DNA of 64,000 nucleotides from Alphaproteobacteria bacterium (lineage in GTDB: Bacteria; Pseudomonadota; Alphaproteobacteria; Sphingomonadales; JAKSBY01), in NCBI GenBank assembly GCA_021774625.1, contig JAJFIV010000005.1, positions 1 to 64,000 of the forward strand, given 5' to 3'. The translations under genes and the position numbers were made by a program. Positions 50,672 through 59,713 of this stretch are shown here, one piece after another (position 1 is the stretch's first letter; the number at the start of each line of letters is the position of its first letter). The notes below the pieces were generated by a model. It saw nothing but the letters and a program-made list of their open reading frames with translations, did not search any database and was not told the origin of the DNA.

Positions 50672-50742
50672 TAGAGTCTTTTCTGGTTAGGTTGACCCAT
50701 TTGATGATCGGAGATGGGTCAACCTAATCAGAAAAGACTCTA
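50672..50742. repeat. 29-bp inverted repeat before the nitrilase gene
   Basis: The arms at 50672-50700 and 50714-50742 match at 28 of 29 positions around a 13-base loop; each reads TAGAGTCTTTTCTG(G/A) then TTAGGTTGACCCAT. The right arm ends 11 bases before the nitrilase ATG, just upstream of its GGTGGA site. Single arms of the same repeat occur at 13018-13049 and, shortened, near 38554. Confidence 0.9.
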
Positions 50743-50752
50743 ATGGTGGAAT

Positions 50753-51730
50753 ATGAGCAGACCGAAAAGCCCTAAAATCGCCATTATCCAGCATCCACCG
50801 GCGTTTCTGAATCTGGCGGCCAGCATGGACCGGGCGCTTGAACTGATCGCCGGGGTCGGCGATGCGGATGTGATTGTCTTCCCGGAAACCTGGCTGCCCG
50901 GCTATCCGGTGTGGATCGATTTTGCGCCCGGGGCAGCGCTGTGGGATCAGCCCGGGGCCAAGGCGCTGTATCGGATTTTGCTGGAAAATGCGGTCATACC
51001 GGGAGACGAAAATCTCGTCCGATTGCAAAAGGCGGCGGACGATTCTGGCGCCGTGATCGCCATGGGAGCCCATGAACGGGCAGGCGGCACCCTCTATAAC
51101 ACGTTTTTTCTATTCTCACCGGGCGGCAAGGCGCCCCTGCCCCACCGCAAACTGACGCCGACCTATACGGAAAAACTGCTCTGGGGCGCCGGCGACGGCT
51201 CCACCCTGGATGTGATAGAGACCCCCTTCGGCAAGGTCGGCGGGCTGATCTGCTGGGAGCACTGGATGCCGCTGGCCCGTGCCGCGCTGCATGCCAAGGG
51301 CGAAGTCCTGCATATTGCCCAATGGCCGGCGGTAAAAGAAATGCACCTGGTGGCGAGCCGCCATTACGCATTCGAGGGCCGCTGTTTTGTGGCCGCTGCC
51401 GGGACCTGCCTGAGCAAAGACGATGTGATGAACGGCTTCGCGTCCCTGAGCACGGAGGAGCCGGAAGCGCATGCCCTCCTGGCGTCTATCCCCGATGGCC
51501 TGATCCATAATGGCGGCAGCGCCATTATCGGCCCCGATGGCGGCTACATTGCCGGACCCCTGTTCGATCAAGCGGGCGTTCTGACCGCCACCCTCGACCT
51601 TGCCATGCGCGCCGAAAACAAAATGACCCTGGATACCGCCGGCCACTATGCCCGGCCGGATATTTTCGAGCTGACCGTGGATACCCGTGAAAAATCCGGC
51701 GTGAAATTCAGTACAAACCACGGCCGTTAA
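50753..51730 (+). CDS. Nitrilase-superfamily carbon-nitrogen hydrolase
   Basis: 325 residues. The catalytic triad is visible: Glu45 (VIVFPETWLPGYP), Lys133 (PHRKLTPTY) and Cys167 (GGLICWEHWMPL). The motif LICWEHWMP and the overall length fit branch 1 (true nitrilases: nitrile to carboxylate plus ammonia), though cyanide hydratase-like or aliphatic specificities cannot be separated by eye. It is cytoplasmic and self-assembling in known relatives. The start follows GGTGGAAT and an upstream 29-bp palindrome. It converges with the PAS-protein gene, overlapping by 4 bases. Confidence 0.93.
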   Translation: MSRPKSPKIAIIQHPPAFLNLAASMDRALELIAGVGDADVIVFPETWLPGYPVWIDFAPGAALWDQPGAKALYRILLENAVIPGDENLVRLQKAADDSGAVIAMGAHERAGGTLYNTFFLFSPGGKAPLPHRKLTPTYTEKLLWGAGDGSTLDVIETPFGKVGGLICWEHWMPLARAALHAKGEVLHIAQWPAVKEMHLVASRHYAFEGRCFVAAAGTCLSKDDVMNGFASLSTEEPEAHALLASIPDGLIHNGGSAIIGPDGGYIAGPLFDQAGVLTATLDLAMRAENKMTLDTAGHYARPDIFELTVDTREKSGVKFSTNHGR

Positions 51731-53262
51731 TCCCCATCCGCGAGGGCGATATAGAGGCCGAGTTCGTGGGCGAGGAGTTTGCGTTCATCGGTTTCGAGAT
51801 CGGCGCTGAGCAGCGTGACGCCCTTTGACTGCCAGACATCGATCAGTTGCATGGTGAGGCCCCGGCCGTCGGGGTGGCCGGCGATGCGGTCGAGGAATTT
51901 GGCGGAGACTTCCACCATGCCGCCCTGGACCTTCTGCATCAGGCCCTCATCCGTGACCACGTCGGCAAAACGGTCGATCCAGGCAAAAAAACCGGCCTCC
52001 ACCAGCCGGTCAAGTCCCTGCCATGCCGCGCCGCCCGCCCGCAGCGACGGCAGGTGCCGGATGCGAAAACCGAGGCCCCTGGCGTCCTGAGCATATTGGC
52101 TGGTAAGGGTGAGCAGTTTCCCGATAAAGCCGGCATCGGCCAGATTGACCACACAGAGTTCAAAGAAAGCGCGCGGGCGTCTGGCTCGCTTCTCATCTTC
52201 CTGAAGACTGAACAGGCGGAGAAATTCGGTAAAAATCGTCAGATCATGCTCCGCCGCCACATCGGCATGATCGCGCAGCACAATCAGGTCGCCGGCAAAA
52301 CGGATTTTGGTATCGATGATCATTTTCGGCTGATGCAGGACACCGATCTGTGTGTTGGTGCGGCCGTCGCGGATTTCCCTGGGTGTCGTGCGGAAACCGT
52401 GTTCCTTCAGCGCGCTCAGGATCAGACGGCGGTGATGCTCGATGCCGTTGATCATATCCGTCAGGGTATGTTCTTCCCGCCCCTCGACCTCGCCGAGAAA
52501 CACGCCGCGGGCATGATTGAGCGCATTGCGCAGCACTTTGGGATCGATATTCTTCTGATCCACCTCCAGACCCTGAGTAACCAGCCCCAGTTCAGCGGCA
52601 TTGACCTCCAGGCGTTTGGTGGTTTTGGCGATATCCTTTTCCAGTTCCTCCTGATCGAATTTGTCCTCGGTCAGAAAAGCATAGGCGGCGTCATCCAGCC
52701 TGCCGATTTTACCGCCGACCGCCTTCTGGCGCAGCGTATCTTCGATTCCGGCGCGGAGTTCCGCCGCCTTATCGGCGCTCACGCTGCCGTCGACCAGCCC
52801 CGGCATATTGACCATGGCGAGACCGGCGGCCCCGGCTTCCCCACCGTTGACGACGCTTTCAACAAAGGCAAAAAAAGCTTCGGTATCCTCGGGCTCCGGC
52901 ACGGGTTCCTTCGCCGCAGTCTTGGCGGGTTTAAAGACTGTCAGCGCGATGGCATCCGCATCCGCGGCAATCCCGATATCGAAATTGATATAGCCGTTGC
53001 CCGATTGATGGCGCAGCGGCACCCGGGGCATGGTCACGCCGTCCAGTTCCGCGGCCTTTTCCCACAACATATCCATTCGGTTCTGGGCATCCAGCGGCAG
53101 CAATGTGGAAAAAGCCAGACCAAACACATCTTCGGCCTTCCAGCCGAGAATGCGGGTCATGGCATCCTCCATCTTCCGGATGCGGCCATCCGGATAGAGG
53201 GTGAGGCAAAATTCGGGGGAGCGGCTGGACGCCCCCGGCTTATCAATCACGTCCGTTCCCAT
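51727..53262 (-). CDS. PAS protein with degenerate GGDEF and EAL regions
   Basis: 511 residues, soluble. A PAS-like domain (about 15-110; FCLTLYPDGRIRKMEDAMTR) comes first. A region near 125-220 has the outline of GGDEF (LRQKAVGGKIGRLDDAAYAF, where RLGGDEF would stand), and residues about 285-510 follow EAL order (IGVLHQPKMIIDTK; LDRLVEAGFFAWIDRFADVV; a final LLSADLETDERKLLAHELGL). The catalytic GGDEF, EAL and metal-binding Asp/Glu motifs are lost. So it is probably an enzymatically dead c-di-GMP-type protein acting by binding or partner contact. The fold assignment is by eye. Confidence 0.65.
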   Translation of the reverse strand: MGTDVIDKPGASSRSPEFCLTLYPDGRIRKMEDAMTRILGWKAEDVFGLAFSTLLPLDAQNRMDMLWEKAAELDGVTMPRVPLRHQSGNGYINFDIGIAADADAIALTVFKPAKTAAKEPVPEPEDTEAFFAFVESVVNGGEAGAAGLAMVNMPGLVDGSVSADKAAELRAGIEDTLRQKAVGGKIGRLDDAAYAFLTEDKFDQEELEKDIAKTTKRLEVNAAELGLVTQGLEVDQKNIDPKVLRNALNHARGVFLGEVEGREEHTLTDMINGIEHHRRLILSALKEHGFRTTPREIRDGRTNTQIGVLHQPKMIIDTKIRFAGDLIVLRDHADVAAEHDLTIFTEFLRLFSLQEDEKRARRPRAFFELCVVNLADAGFIGKLLTLTSQYAQDARGLGFRIRHLPSLRAGGAAWQGLDRLVEAGFFAWIDRFADVVTDEGLMQKVQGGMVEVSAKFLDRIAGHPDGRGLTMQLIDVWQSKGVTLLSADLETDERKLLAHELGLYIALADGD

Positions 53263-53346
53263 GGCCGCATTCTGCCAGAACGCCGTTAATCGTGTGTTAC
53301 CCTGATAGCGGTTCTTGTTGCTTGAACTTTGCCGGTCCAGTCGATA

Positions 53347-53493
53347 ATGAACCTCCGAAGGTGCTCAGAGGCGCCTTGCCCGCCGAAAGACGTCCCGGAA
53401 TGGACCAATATGAACCAGGATTGGGTCAAGGGCAACGCCAATGCCCGCACCCGGCTTTATAACCAATTGATCCGTGCAGAGCTTGAAATCTAG
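53347..53493 (+). CDS. Small hypothetical protein
   Basis: 48 residues starting MNLRRCSEAPCPPKDVPEWT, with [19 protein letters not shown] at the end. No family is recognised and no strong ribosome site is seen. Its stop overlaps the convergent MFS gene by CTAG, as in two other convergent gene pairs of this window, which slightly supports it. It could also be a gene remnant. Confidence 0.35.
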   Translation: MNLRRCSEAPCPPKDVPEWTNMNQDWVKGNANARTRLYNQLIRAELEI

Positions 53494-54719
53494 GGTCCCG
53501 GTTTCTGCACCGTCCGAAGGCCCCGGAATAATGGCCACAGGCTGAGAAGGGTAAGAACCGCCGCCGTCATGAAGGCCGCGCCCGGGAAATAAACCGGCGC
53601 GCCCGGCGCCGAAAAATACCCGAAAATATGAAGCATCGACCAGGGGCCGATGATCATGGTGAGGGCCATCAGACTCGACATGGCCCCCTGCAGCTCGCCC
53701 TGCTGGTTTTTCGGCACCGCATTGGACATCACGCCCTGCATGGCTGGACCGGTAATACCGGCAATGGCGGTGGTCACAATGATCACATAAACCATCCAGC
53801 CTTCGGTCGCGAACGCATAGGCGACAAAGGCCAGCATCATAACAACGATACCGAAAAAGGCAGCGCGCCGTTCCCCCATTTTTGGAATGAGAACCCGGGT
53901 CAGCCCGCCCTGGACGATTGCCGCCGTTACACCGATTAACGCGAGAGAAAATCCGATTTCCCGTTCCGACCAGCTGAATTTCTCAATCCCGTAATAGGAC
54001 CAGGTGCTGGGAAGCGAGGTATGGGCAAGCTGAAACAGAAAAATAGCCGCCGCCAGGCCGAATACCACCGGAAAGGCCCGCATTTGCACCAGGCTGCCCA
54101 CGGGGTTGGCGCGGGTCAGCGAAAACGGCCGCCGGTCCTCTTCGGCAAGCGTTTCGGGTAAAACAAAGATGCCGTAGAGCATATTGATAAAGGCAAGACC
54201 CGCCGCCGCAAAAAAGGGCATGCGGGGATCATATTCGCCCAAAAAGCCGCCAATCACCGGTCCGAATATGAAGCCGAGTCCGAAAGCGGCCCCGATCAGG
54301 CCGAAATTCTGCGCTTTCTTTTCGGGCGGACTGACATCGGCAATATAGGCGTTGGCGGTGGAAAAGGTCGCGGCGAACGCGCCCGACATGATCCGGCCAA
54401 AAAACAGCCAGCCCAGCGTGGTCGCAAAACCCATAATCAGATAATCGACAAAATATCCGAACAGGGAAAGCAAAAGAACGGGCCGGCGGCCGAAGCGGTC
54501 ACTGAGATTGCCCATAACGGGCGAGATAAAAAACTGCATCACCGCATAAAGCGACAGGAGCCAGGCCCCGTATCCGGCAGCATCGCTGATATTTTCACCG
54601 GTCAGGCCCATGATCAGTTTTGGCATTACCGGCATGATGATGCTGAAACCCATCATATCGATGAAAACCGTGACCAGAATGAAATAAAGCGCGTTCTTAC
54701 CCGGTTTCCTCGCCATCAT
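53490..54719 (-). CDS. MFS drug-efflux transporter (TetA-like, DHA1)
   Basis: 409 residues from ATG at 54719 (GGGG just upstream); ATG at 54716 and TTG at 54728 are alternatives. Twelve helices. Motif [15 protein letters not shown] lies in the loop after TM2, and motif C-like [19 protein letters not shown] lies in TM5, which marks proton-driven exporters. The start [21 protein letters not shown] is characteristic of TCR/Tet-type antiporters. The substrate is unknown. No TetR-type repressor is divergent from it. Confidence 0.9.
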   Translation of the reverse strand: MMARKPGKNALYFILVTVFIDMMGFSIIMPVMPKLIMGLTGENISDAAGYGAWLLSLYAVMQFFISPVMGNLSDRFGRRPVLLLSLFGYFVDYLIMGFATTLGWLFFGRIMSGAFAATFSTANAYIADVSPPEKKAQNFGLIGAAFGLGFIFGPVIGGFLGEYDPRMPFFAAAGLAFINMLYGIFVLPETLAEEDRRPFSLTRANPVGSLVQMRAFPVVFGLAAAIFLFQLAHTSLPSTWSYYGIEKFSWSEREIGFSLALIGVTAAIVQGGLTRVLIPKMGERRAAFFGIVVMMLAFVAYAFATEGWMVYVIIVTTAIAGITGPAMQGVMSNAVPKNQQGELQGAMSSLMALTMIIGPWSMLHIFGYFSAPGAPVYFPGAAFMTAAVLTLLSLWPLFRGLRTVQKPGP

Positions 54720-54894
54720 AGACCCCAAACGACTTCTGTACTGTGCGCCAAGAGGGCCTGTTATATAGAAGAAGTCATTTAAGACGAAGCCGTTTTTCAG
54801 TTATTTAATCCGCAACAAAGCAGGATCGGCTTCCGGTTCTTTCTGCCTGCAGATGCCGTCAATGCAAGACATCCGCTCAGACACAGTCCTGACC

Positions 54895-57087
54895 CTAAGC
54901 CATATAAGCCGGCAGCCAGGACTGGTGGGCTGATTGCAGGTCGCTAAGGGTAATATCGAGGGCGCCACCGATCATCAGGCGCTCGCCCCCGACCCGGCCG
55001 ATTTTCGTGGCGGGGATGCCGGTTGCGGTGATCTGATGCGACCTGCTTTCAGGCGCCGCAATCAGATAACGGGCCTGATCCTCGCCGAACAGGAGAGCAT
55101 GAAGGGGCAGCGGACTGTCCTTCAATTCAATTTTCGCGCCCATCTTTCCAGCCATGCACATTTCCGCCAATGCGACGGCGAGACCGCCGCCGGAGAGATC
55201 ATGACAGGTATCGACAATACCCTCCGCGATAAGAGACCGGACGAAATCGCCATTTCTGCGCTCGGCCTCAAGGTCGACCGGCGGCGGCGCGCCTTCGTTC
55301 CCGCCGATCACCTCTTTCAGATAAAGCGAGGCCCCGAGATGGCCGTTGCTTTCGCCGATCAGAAAGATTACATCGCCTTCGCGCTTGAAGCTGATGGTGG
55401 CCATGCGGTTGATGTCATCCAGCAGACCGACGCCGCCAATGGCCGGGGTCGGCAGGATACCTTTGCCGTTGGTCTCGTTATAAAGCGACACATTGCCGGA
55501 CACGACCGGATAGTCGAGAATGGCGCAGGCTTCCGCCATGCCCTCGATACAGCCCGCGAACTGACCCATGATATCGGGCCGTTCGGGGTTGCCAAAATTC
55601 ATGCAATCGGTGATGGCGAGCGGCTTTGCCCCCACCGCCGTGATGTTGCGCCAGGTTTCCGCCACCGCCTGCCTGCCGCCTTCGACGGGGTCGGCATAGC
55701 AATAGCGCGGCGTACAGTCGGTGGAAATGGCGAGGCCCTTGTTTGTGCCATGAACCCGGACCACCGCCGCATCGCCGCCGGGGCGCTGGACGGTGTCGGC
55801 CATGACCATGTGATCATACTGTTCCCAGATCCAGCGGCGGGAGGAAAGATTGGGCCCGCCAATCAGCTTCAAAAGTGCTTCCGCCGGATCATTGGTGGCA
55901 GGTACATCATGGGGATCGAGATAAGGCCGGGCCGCCGGAATCTGATAGGGCCGCTTGTAGGACGGCGCATCATCGACCAGCGATGAGATAGGCATGTCGC
56001 CCGCCACCTCGCCTTTGAAGGTCAGGGTCAGATTGCCGGTATCGGTGATCCTGCCGATGACCGCGAAATCCAGATCCCACTTTTCGAAGATGGCGCGGGC
56101 AAAATCCTCGCGGCCCGGCTTCAGAACCATCAGCATGCGTTCCTGGGATTCGGACAGGCACATCTCATAGGGCGTCATGTTTTCTTCGCGCTGGGGCACT
56201 TTATCGAGATCCAGCTCAAACCCCACCCCGCCCTTGGAAGCCATTTCAACGCTGGAACTTGTCAGCCCCGCCGCGCCCATATCCTGAATGGCGATAATGG
56301 CGTCCGACGCCATCAGTTCCAGACAGGCTTCGATCAGCAGCTTTTCCGTGAAGGGGTCGCCGACCTGGACGGTGGGGCGTTTTTCCTCCGAATCTTCCGT
56401 GAATTCCGCAGACGCCATGGTGGCGCCATGGATGCCGTCGCGTCCGGTTTTCGATCCCACATAGACCACCGGATTGCCGATGCCGGCGGCGGCGGAATAA
56501 AAAATCCTGTCCGTATCCGCCACGCCCACGGTCATGGCATTGACCAGGATATTACCGTTATAGCTTTCATCGAAGTCGGTCTCGCCGCCCACGGTGGGCA
56601 CGCCGACGCAATTGCCGTAACCGCCGATGCCGGCGACAACGCCAGCAACCAGATGCCGGGTCTTCGGATGATCGGGCGAGCCAAACCGCAGCGCGTTCAT
56701 ATTGGCGACGGGCCGGGCGCCCATGGTGAAGACATCGCGTAAGATTCCGCCGACCCCGGTCGCGGCCCCCTGATAGGGTTCGATAAAGCTCGGATGATTG
56801 TGGCTTTCCATCTTGAAAATCGCCGCCTTGCCGTCACCAATATCGATCACCCCGGCATTTTCCCCCGGCCCCTGAATGACCCAGGGCGCGGCTGTCGGCA
56901 GCTTTTTCAGATGCACCTTGGAGGATTTATAGGAACAATGTTCCGACCACATGACGGAATAAATTCCGAGCTCCGTGATATTGGGCTCGCGGCCCAGCGC
57001 CTCCAGAATACGCTGATATTCATCCGCCGTCAGGCCATGTTCGGCGACAAGCTCGGGGGTGATGGGCTGGGCGATAGCACGTGTCAT
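54895..57087 (-). CDS. purL: Phosphoribosylformylglycinamidine synthase subunit PurL
   Basis: 730 residues, the size of the small-type PurL that works with PurQ and PurS to form FGAM from FGAR, glutamine and ATP. Motifs: [16 protein letters not shown] (N-terminal), [36 protein letters not shown], and a C-terminal half with [13 protein letters not shown]. It is last in the purC-purS-purQ-purL operon, 14 bases after purQ. Its stop lies in the dispersed word CTTAGGGTCAGGACT. Confidence 0.97.
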   Translation of the reverse strand: MTRAIAQPITPELVAEHGLTADEYQRILEALGREPNITELGIYSVMWSEHCSYKSSKVHLKKLPTAAPWVIQGPGENAGVIDIGDGKAAIFKMESHNHPSFIEPYQGAATGVGGILRDVFTMGARPVANMNALRFGSPDHPKTRHLVAGVVAGIGGYGNCVGVPTVGGETDFDESYNGNILVNAMTVGVADTDRIFYSAAAGIGNPVVYVGSKTGRDGIHGATMASAEFTEDSEEKRPTVQVGDPFTEKLLIEACLELMASDAIIAIQDMGAAGLTSSSVEMASKGGVGFELDLDKVPQREENMTPYEMCLSESQERMLMVLKPGREDFARAIFEKWDLDFAVIGRITDTGNLTLTFKGEVAGDMPISSLVDDAPSYKRPYQIPAARPYLDPHDVPATNDPAEALLKLIGGPNLSSRRWIWEQYDHMVMADTVQRPGGDAAVVRVHGTNKGLAISTDCTPRYCYADPVEGGRQAVAETWRNITAVGAKPLAITDCMNFGNPERPDIMGQFAGCIEGMAEACAILDYPVVSGNVSLYNETNGKGILPTPAIGGVGLLDDINRMATISFKREGDVIFLIGESNGHLGASLYLKEVIGGNEGAPPPVDLEAERRNGDFVRSLIAEGIVDTCHDLSGGGLAVALAEMCMAGKMGAKIELKDSPLPLHALLFGEDQARYLIAAPESRSHQITATGIPATKIGRVGGERLMIGGALDITLSDLQSAHQSWLPAYMA

Positions 57088-57101
57088 GAAAATAAAAAAC
57101 C

Positions 57102-57782
57102 TTAAGCAGTCACAAGGGCATTCAGCAGGCTTTCGAAAAGCCTGCGGCCGTCGGTGCCGCCCCCAAAACCGCTCTGCGCGGGCTCAATGAGCCGTTCGGG
57201 ATGCGGCATCATGCCGAGCACATTGCCCTTCGTATTGAGAATACCGGCAATATCGCGGGCGGAGCCGTTGGGGTTGTCGAGATAGCGGAACGCCACCCGG
57301 CCCTCGCCTTCCAGCCGGTCGAGGGTCTCACTGTCGGCGAAATAATTGCCGTCATGATGGGCGACGGGAATGGTGATTTCCTGGCCCGCCTTATAAGCAT
57401 TGGTGAAGATACTGTCAGCATTTTCGACCCGGAGCCCCACATCCCGGCAGACAAAATGCAGATCGGCATTGCGCATCAGCGCCCCCGGCAAAAGGCCGGT
57501 TTCCGTCAGCACCTGAAAGCCGTTACAGACTCCGAGGGTGGGCCCGCCGTCACTTGCGCGGCTGACCACTTCCCGCATAATCGGCGAGCGCGCCGCCATG
57601 GCGCCGGAGCGCAGATAATCGCCGTAGGAAAACCCGCCGGGCAGCGCAATGAAATCCACGTCCGGCAGGTGCGTTTCCTTATGCCAGACCATATGGACCG
57701 GTCCGCCCGTGATCTGCTGCAGCGCAACCGCAATATCCCGGTCGCAATTGGATCCCGGAAAAACGATAACGGCTGATCTCAT
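57102..57782 (-). CDS. purQ: Phosphoribosylformylglycinamidine synthase subunit PurQ
   Basis: 226 residues. Class I glutamine amidotransferase supplying ammonia to PurL. The catalytic Cys is in [10 protein letters not shown] (about 87) and His/Glu in [11 protein letters not shown] near the C-terminus. It begins [32 protein letters not shown] precedes ATG. A palindromic repeat separates it from purS. Confidence 0.97.
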   Translation of the reverse strand: MRSAVIVFPGSNCDRDIAVALQQITGGPVHMVWHKETHLPDVDFIALPGGFSYGDYLRSGAMAARSPIMREVVSRASDGGPTLGVCNGFQVLTETGLLPGALMRNADLHFVCRDVGLRVENADSIFTNAYKAGQEITIPVAHHDGNYFADSETLDRLEGEGRVAFRYLDNPNGSARDIAGILNTKGNVLGMMPHPERLIEPAQSGFGGGTDGRRLFESLLNALVTA

Positions 57783-57805
57783 GACGGGGTTCTCCGATGG
57801 CCGCC

Positions 57806-57882
57806 CTTCGACAGGCTCAGGGCGAACGTGCGTGCTTGATATGGCGGCCGAACAAACCGTTCGGGCGGAGCGTGTCGAAACC
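57806..57882. repeat. REP-like inverted repeat between purS and purQ
   Basis: CTTCGACAGGCTCAGGGCGA (continuing ACG) faces CCGTTCGGGCGGAGCGTGTC (continuing GAAAC). It is the same family as 14284-14339, with a longer loop and a less perfect right arm. It occupies most of the 120-base gap inside the pur operon. Confidence 0.82.
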
Positions 57883-57902
57883 CGGATGCCGAAACGATTC
57901 CC

Positions 57903-58145
57903 TCAGCCCTCAAGTTCAATGGCATAATTTTCAATCACCGTATTGGCGAGCAGTTTTTTACACATGGCGTCGACCGAGGCCTCGGCCTTTGCGCGGTCGG
58001 TCTCAACCAGGTCCAGTTCAATCACCTTGCCCTGGCGCACATGGCCGACCCCTGAAAAACCGAGCGAGCCCAGCGCGTGTTCAATGGCCTTGCCCTGCGG
58101 GTCGAGCACCCCGGATTTCAGCGTGACATGAACGCGAGCCTTCAT
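57903..58145 (-). CDS. purS: Phosphoribosylformylglycinamidine synthase subunit PurS
   Basis: 80 residues, the usual size. It starts [20 protein letters not shown] and has [19 protein letters not shown], both typical. PurS dimers help pass ammonia from PurQ to PurL. Its ATG overlaps the purC stop (ATGA), so the two are translationally coupled. Confidence 0.96.
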   Translation of the reverse strand: MKARVHVTLKSGVLDPQGKAIEHALGSLGFSGVGHVRQGKVIELDLVETDRAKAEASVDAMCKKLLANTVIENYAIELEG

Positions 58146-58912
58146 TTGCCCACCGCTTTGATGCCGGCGCCGTTATTGCCTTCCGCCTCCTCGGGCAGAA
58201 CGCCGAGCCGGCGGGCCACTTCCTGATAGGCCTCCACTTCGCCGCCAAGATCGCGGCGGAAGCGGTCCTTGTCCAGTTTCTCCATGGTTTTGATGTCCCA
58301 GAAGCGGCAGCTGTCCGGGCTGATCTCATCGGCCAGCAGCAGTTCAATGCCGTCATCCGTGTAATGACGCCCGAACTCCAGTTTGAAATCGATAAGCTTG
58401 ATGCCGATGGCGGCGAAAATGCCGGACATGATGTCATTGACCCGGAGCGCCGTTGCGGTGATTTCGTCCAGTTCCTCCTCGGATGCCCAGCCGAATGCCA
58501 GCACATGCTCTTCGGCGATCAGCGGGTCGCCGAGCGCATCGTCTTTCAAACAAAATTCAACAATGGCGCGCGACAGCGGCGTGCCTTCCTCAATGCCGAG
58601 CCGTTTTGACATGGAACCCGCCGCCACGTTGCGGACGATGATTTCCAGCGGCACAATATCCACCTTTTTCACCAGCTGTTCCCGCATATTGACGCGCTTG
58701 ATGAAGTGGGTAGGAATGCCCATGCCTTCCAGAATGCCGTAAATATGTTCGGAAATCCGGTTATTGATCACGCCCTTGCCGGAAATCGAGCCCTTTTTCT
58801 GCGCATTGAAGGCCGTGGCGTCGTCCTTGAAATACTGAATAATTGTCCCCGGCTCCGGCCCTTCATAAAGAATTTTAGCCTTGCCTTCGTAAATTTGTCT
58901 GCGCCGCGACAT
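58142..58912 (-). CDS. purC: Phosphoribosylaminoimidazole-succinocarboxamide synthase
   Basis: 256 residues. It ligates aspartate to CAIR using ATP in purine synthesis. Motifs: [20 protein letters not shown] with [28 protein letters not shown], and the later [20 protein letters not shown] and [26 protein letters not shown] precedes ATG. It is the first gene of the operon. No PurR-type box was recognised upstream. Confidence 0.97.
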   Translation of the reverse strand: MSRRRQIYEGKAKILYEGPEPGTIIQYFKDDATAFNAQKKGSISGKGVINNRISEHIYGILEGMGIPTHFIKRVNMREQLVKKVDIVPLEIIVRNVAAGSMSKRLGIEEGTPLSRAIVEFCLKDDALGDPLIAEEHVLAFGWASEEELDEITATALRVNDIMSGIFAAIGIKLIDFKLEFGRHYTDDGIELLLADEISPDSCRFWDIKTMEKLDKDRFRRDLGGEVEAYQEVARRLGVLPEEAEGNNGAGIKAVGK

Positions 58913-59107
58913 GCTATCTAGCCCTTAAATTTATGTGGTCCGGCTGCCCGCTGCCGGAAGAGCCGGGACCATACAAGATGTAGATTTTCAGTGCAACGCA
59001 AACCGGATGAAATTTTGCTGTTTTATGTCGCTTCCATGGTTGCTTCTTGGCCTGCATGTGACTATTTGTCTTGATGCGCCCCATCGGACATAAAAAGGAA
59101 GGTTTCC

Positions 59108-59434
59108 ATGAGCCAGTTTGACAGCCGCAAAAAAGGTTTCGAATCGAAATTCGCCCATGATCAGGAATTGCAGTTCAAAGCCGCCGCCCGGCGCAACAAA
59201 CTGCTCGGCCTGTGGGCGGCGGATCTGATGGGCATGACCGAAACGAACGCGGCAGCTTATTATAAAGAGGTTATCAAGGCCGATTTCGAGGAAGCCGGCG
59301 ATGAAGACGTTTACCGCAAGATCAAGGGCGATCTGGACGCCAAAGGCATTGATATTTCCGAACACCGCATCCGTAAAGCCATGGAGGATCTGATGCGTGA
59401 CGCCCGGCAGCAGATTTTGAAAGAAGTGAAATAG
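59108..59434 (+). CDS. F1-ATPase inhibitor zeta subunit (DUF1476)
   Basis: 108 residues, starting SQFDSRKKGFESKFAHDQEL. It is largely helical with FKAAARRNKLLGLWAADLMG. This is the alphaproteobacterial zeta protein that binds the F1 part of ATP synthase and blocks ATP hydrolysis when membrane energy is low. AAAAAGGAAGGTTTCC precedes ATG. It is divergent from purC and monocistronic. ATP synthase genes are not nearby. Confidence 0.9.
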   Translation: MSQFDSRKKGFESKFAHDQELQFKAAARRNKLLGLWAADLMGMTETNAAAYYKEVIKADFEEAGDEDVYRKIKGDLDAKGIDISEHRIRKAMEDLMRDARQQILKEVK

Positions 59435-59572
59435 CCGCCCGTTCCCGGTCCGGACTGACCCGTCTTTCCAAACCTGATCCTCCGGGCCCGCTCATCCAGG
59501 CCGGCTGCCCGGGCCACGCCCTCCGTTCTCCCTCTCGCTTAAAGGCTCCCTTATCGTTTTTAAATTCCATTT

Positions 59573-59584
59573 TAGAATATTCTA
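59573..59584. repeat. 12-bp perfect palindrome, copy C
   Basis: TAGAATATTCTA in the gap upstream of the racemase-like gene, about 130 bases before its start, followed by an A/T-rich run (ATAATAGGATTATAAAAATA) that could contain a promoter. Confidence 0.8.
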
Positions 59585-59713
59585 TAATAGGATTATAAAA
59601 ATAAATATGTATGAGGAAACTCGGGGAACAGGCCGACACTGCGCAAACTTTTACAGTGACGGTGCGGGCAAGGTCCTGGTAAAAAGCAGACCGCACAAAC
59701 AAAGAGGCATCCC

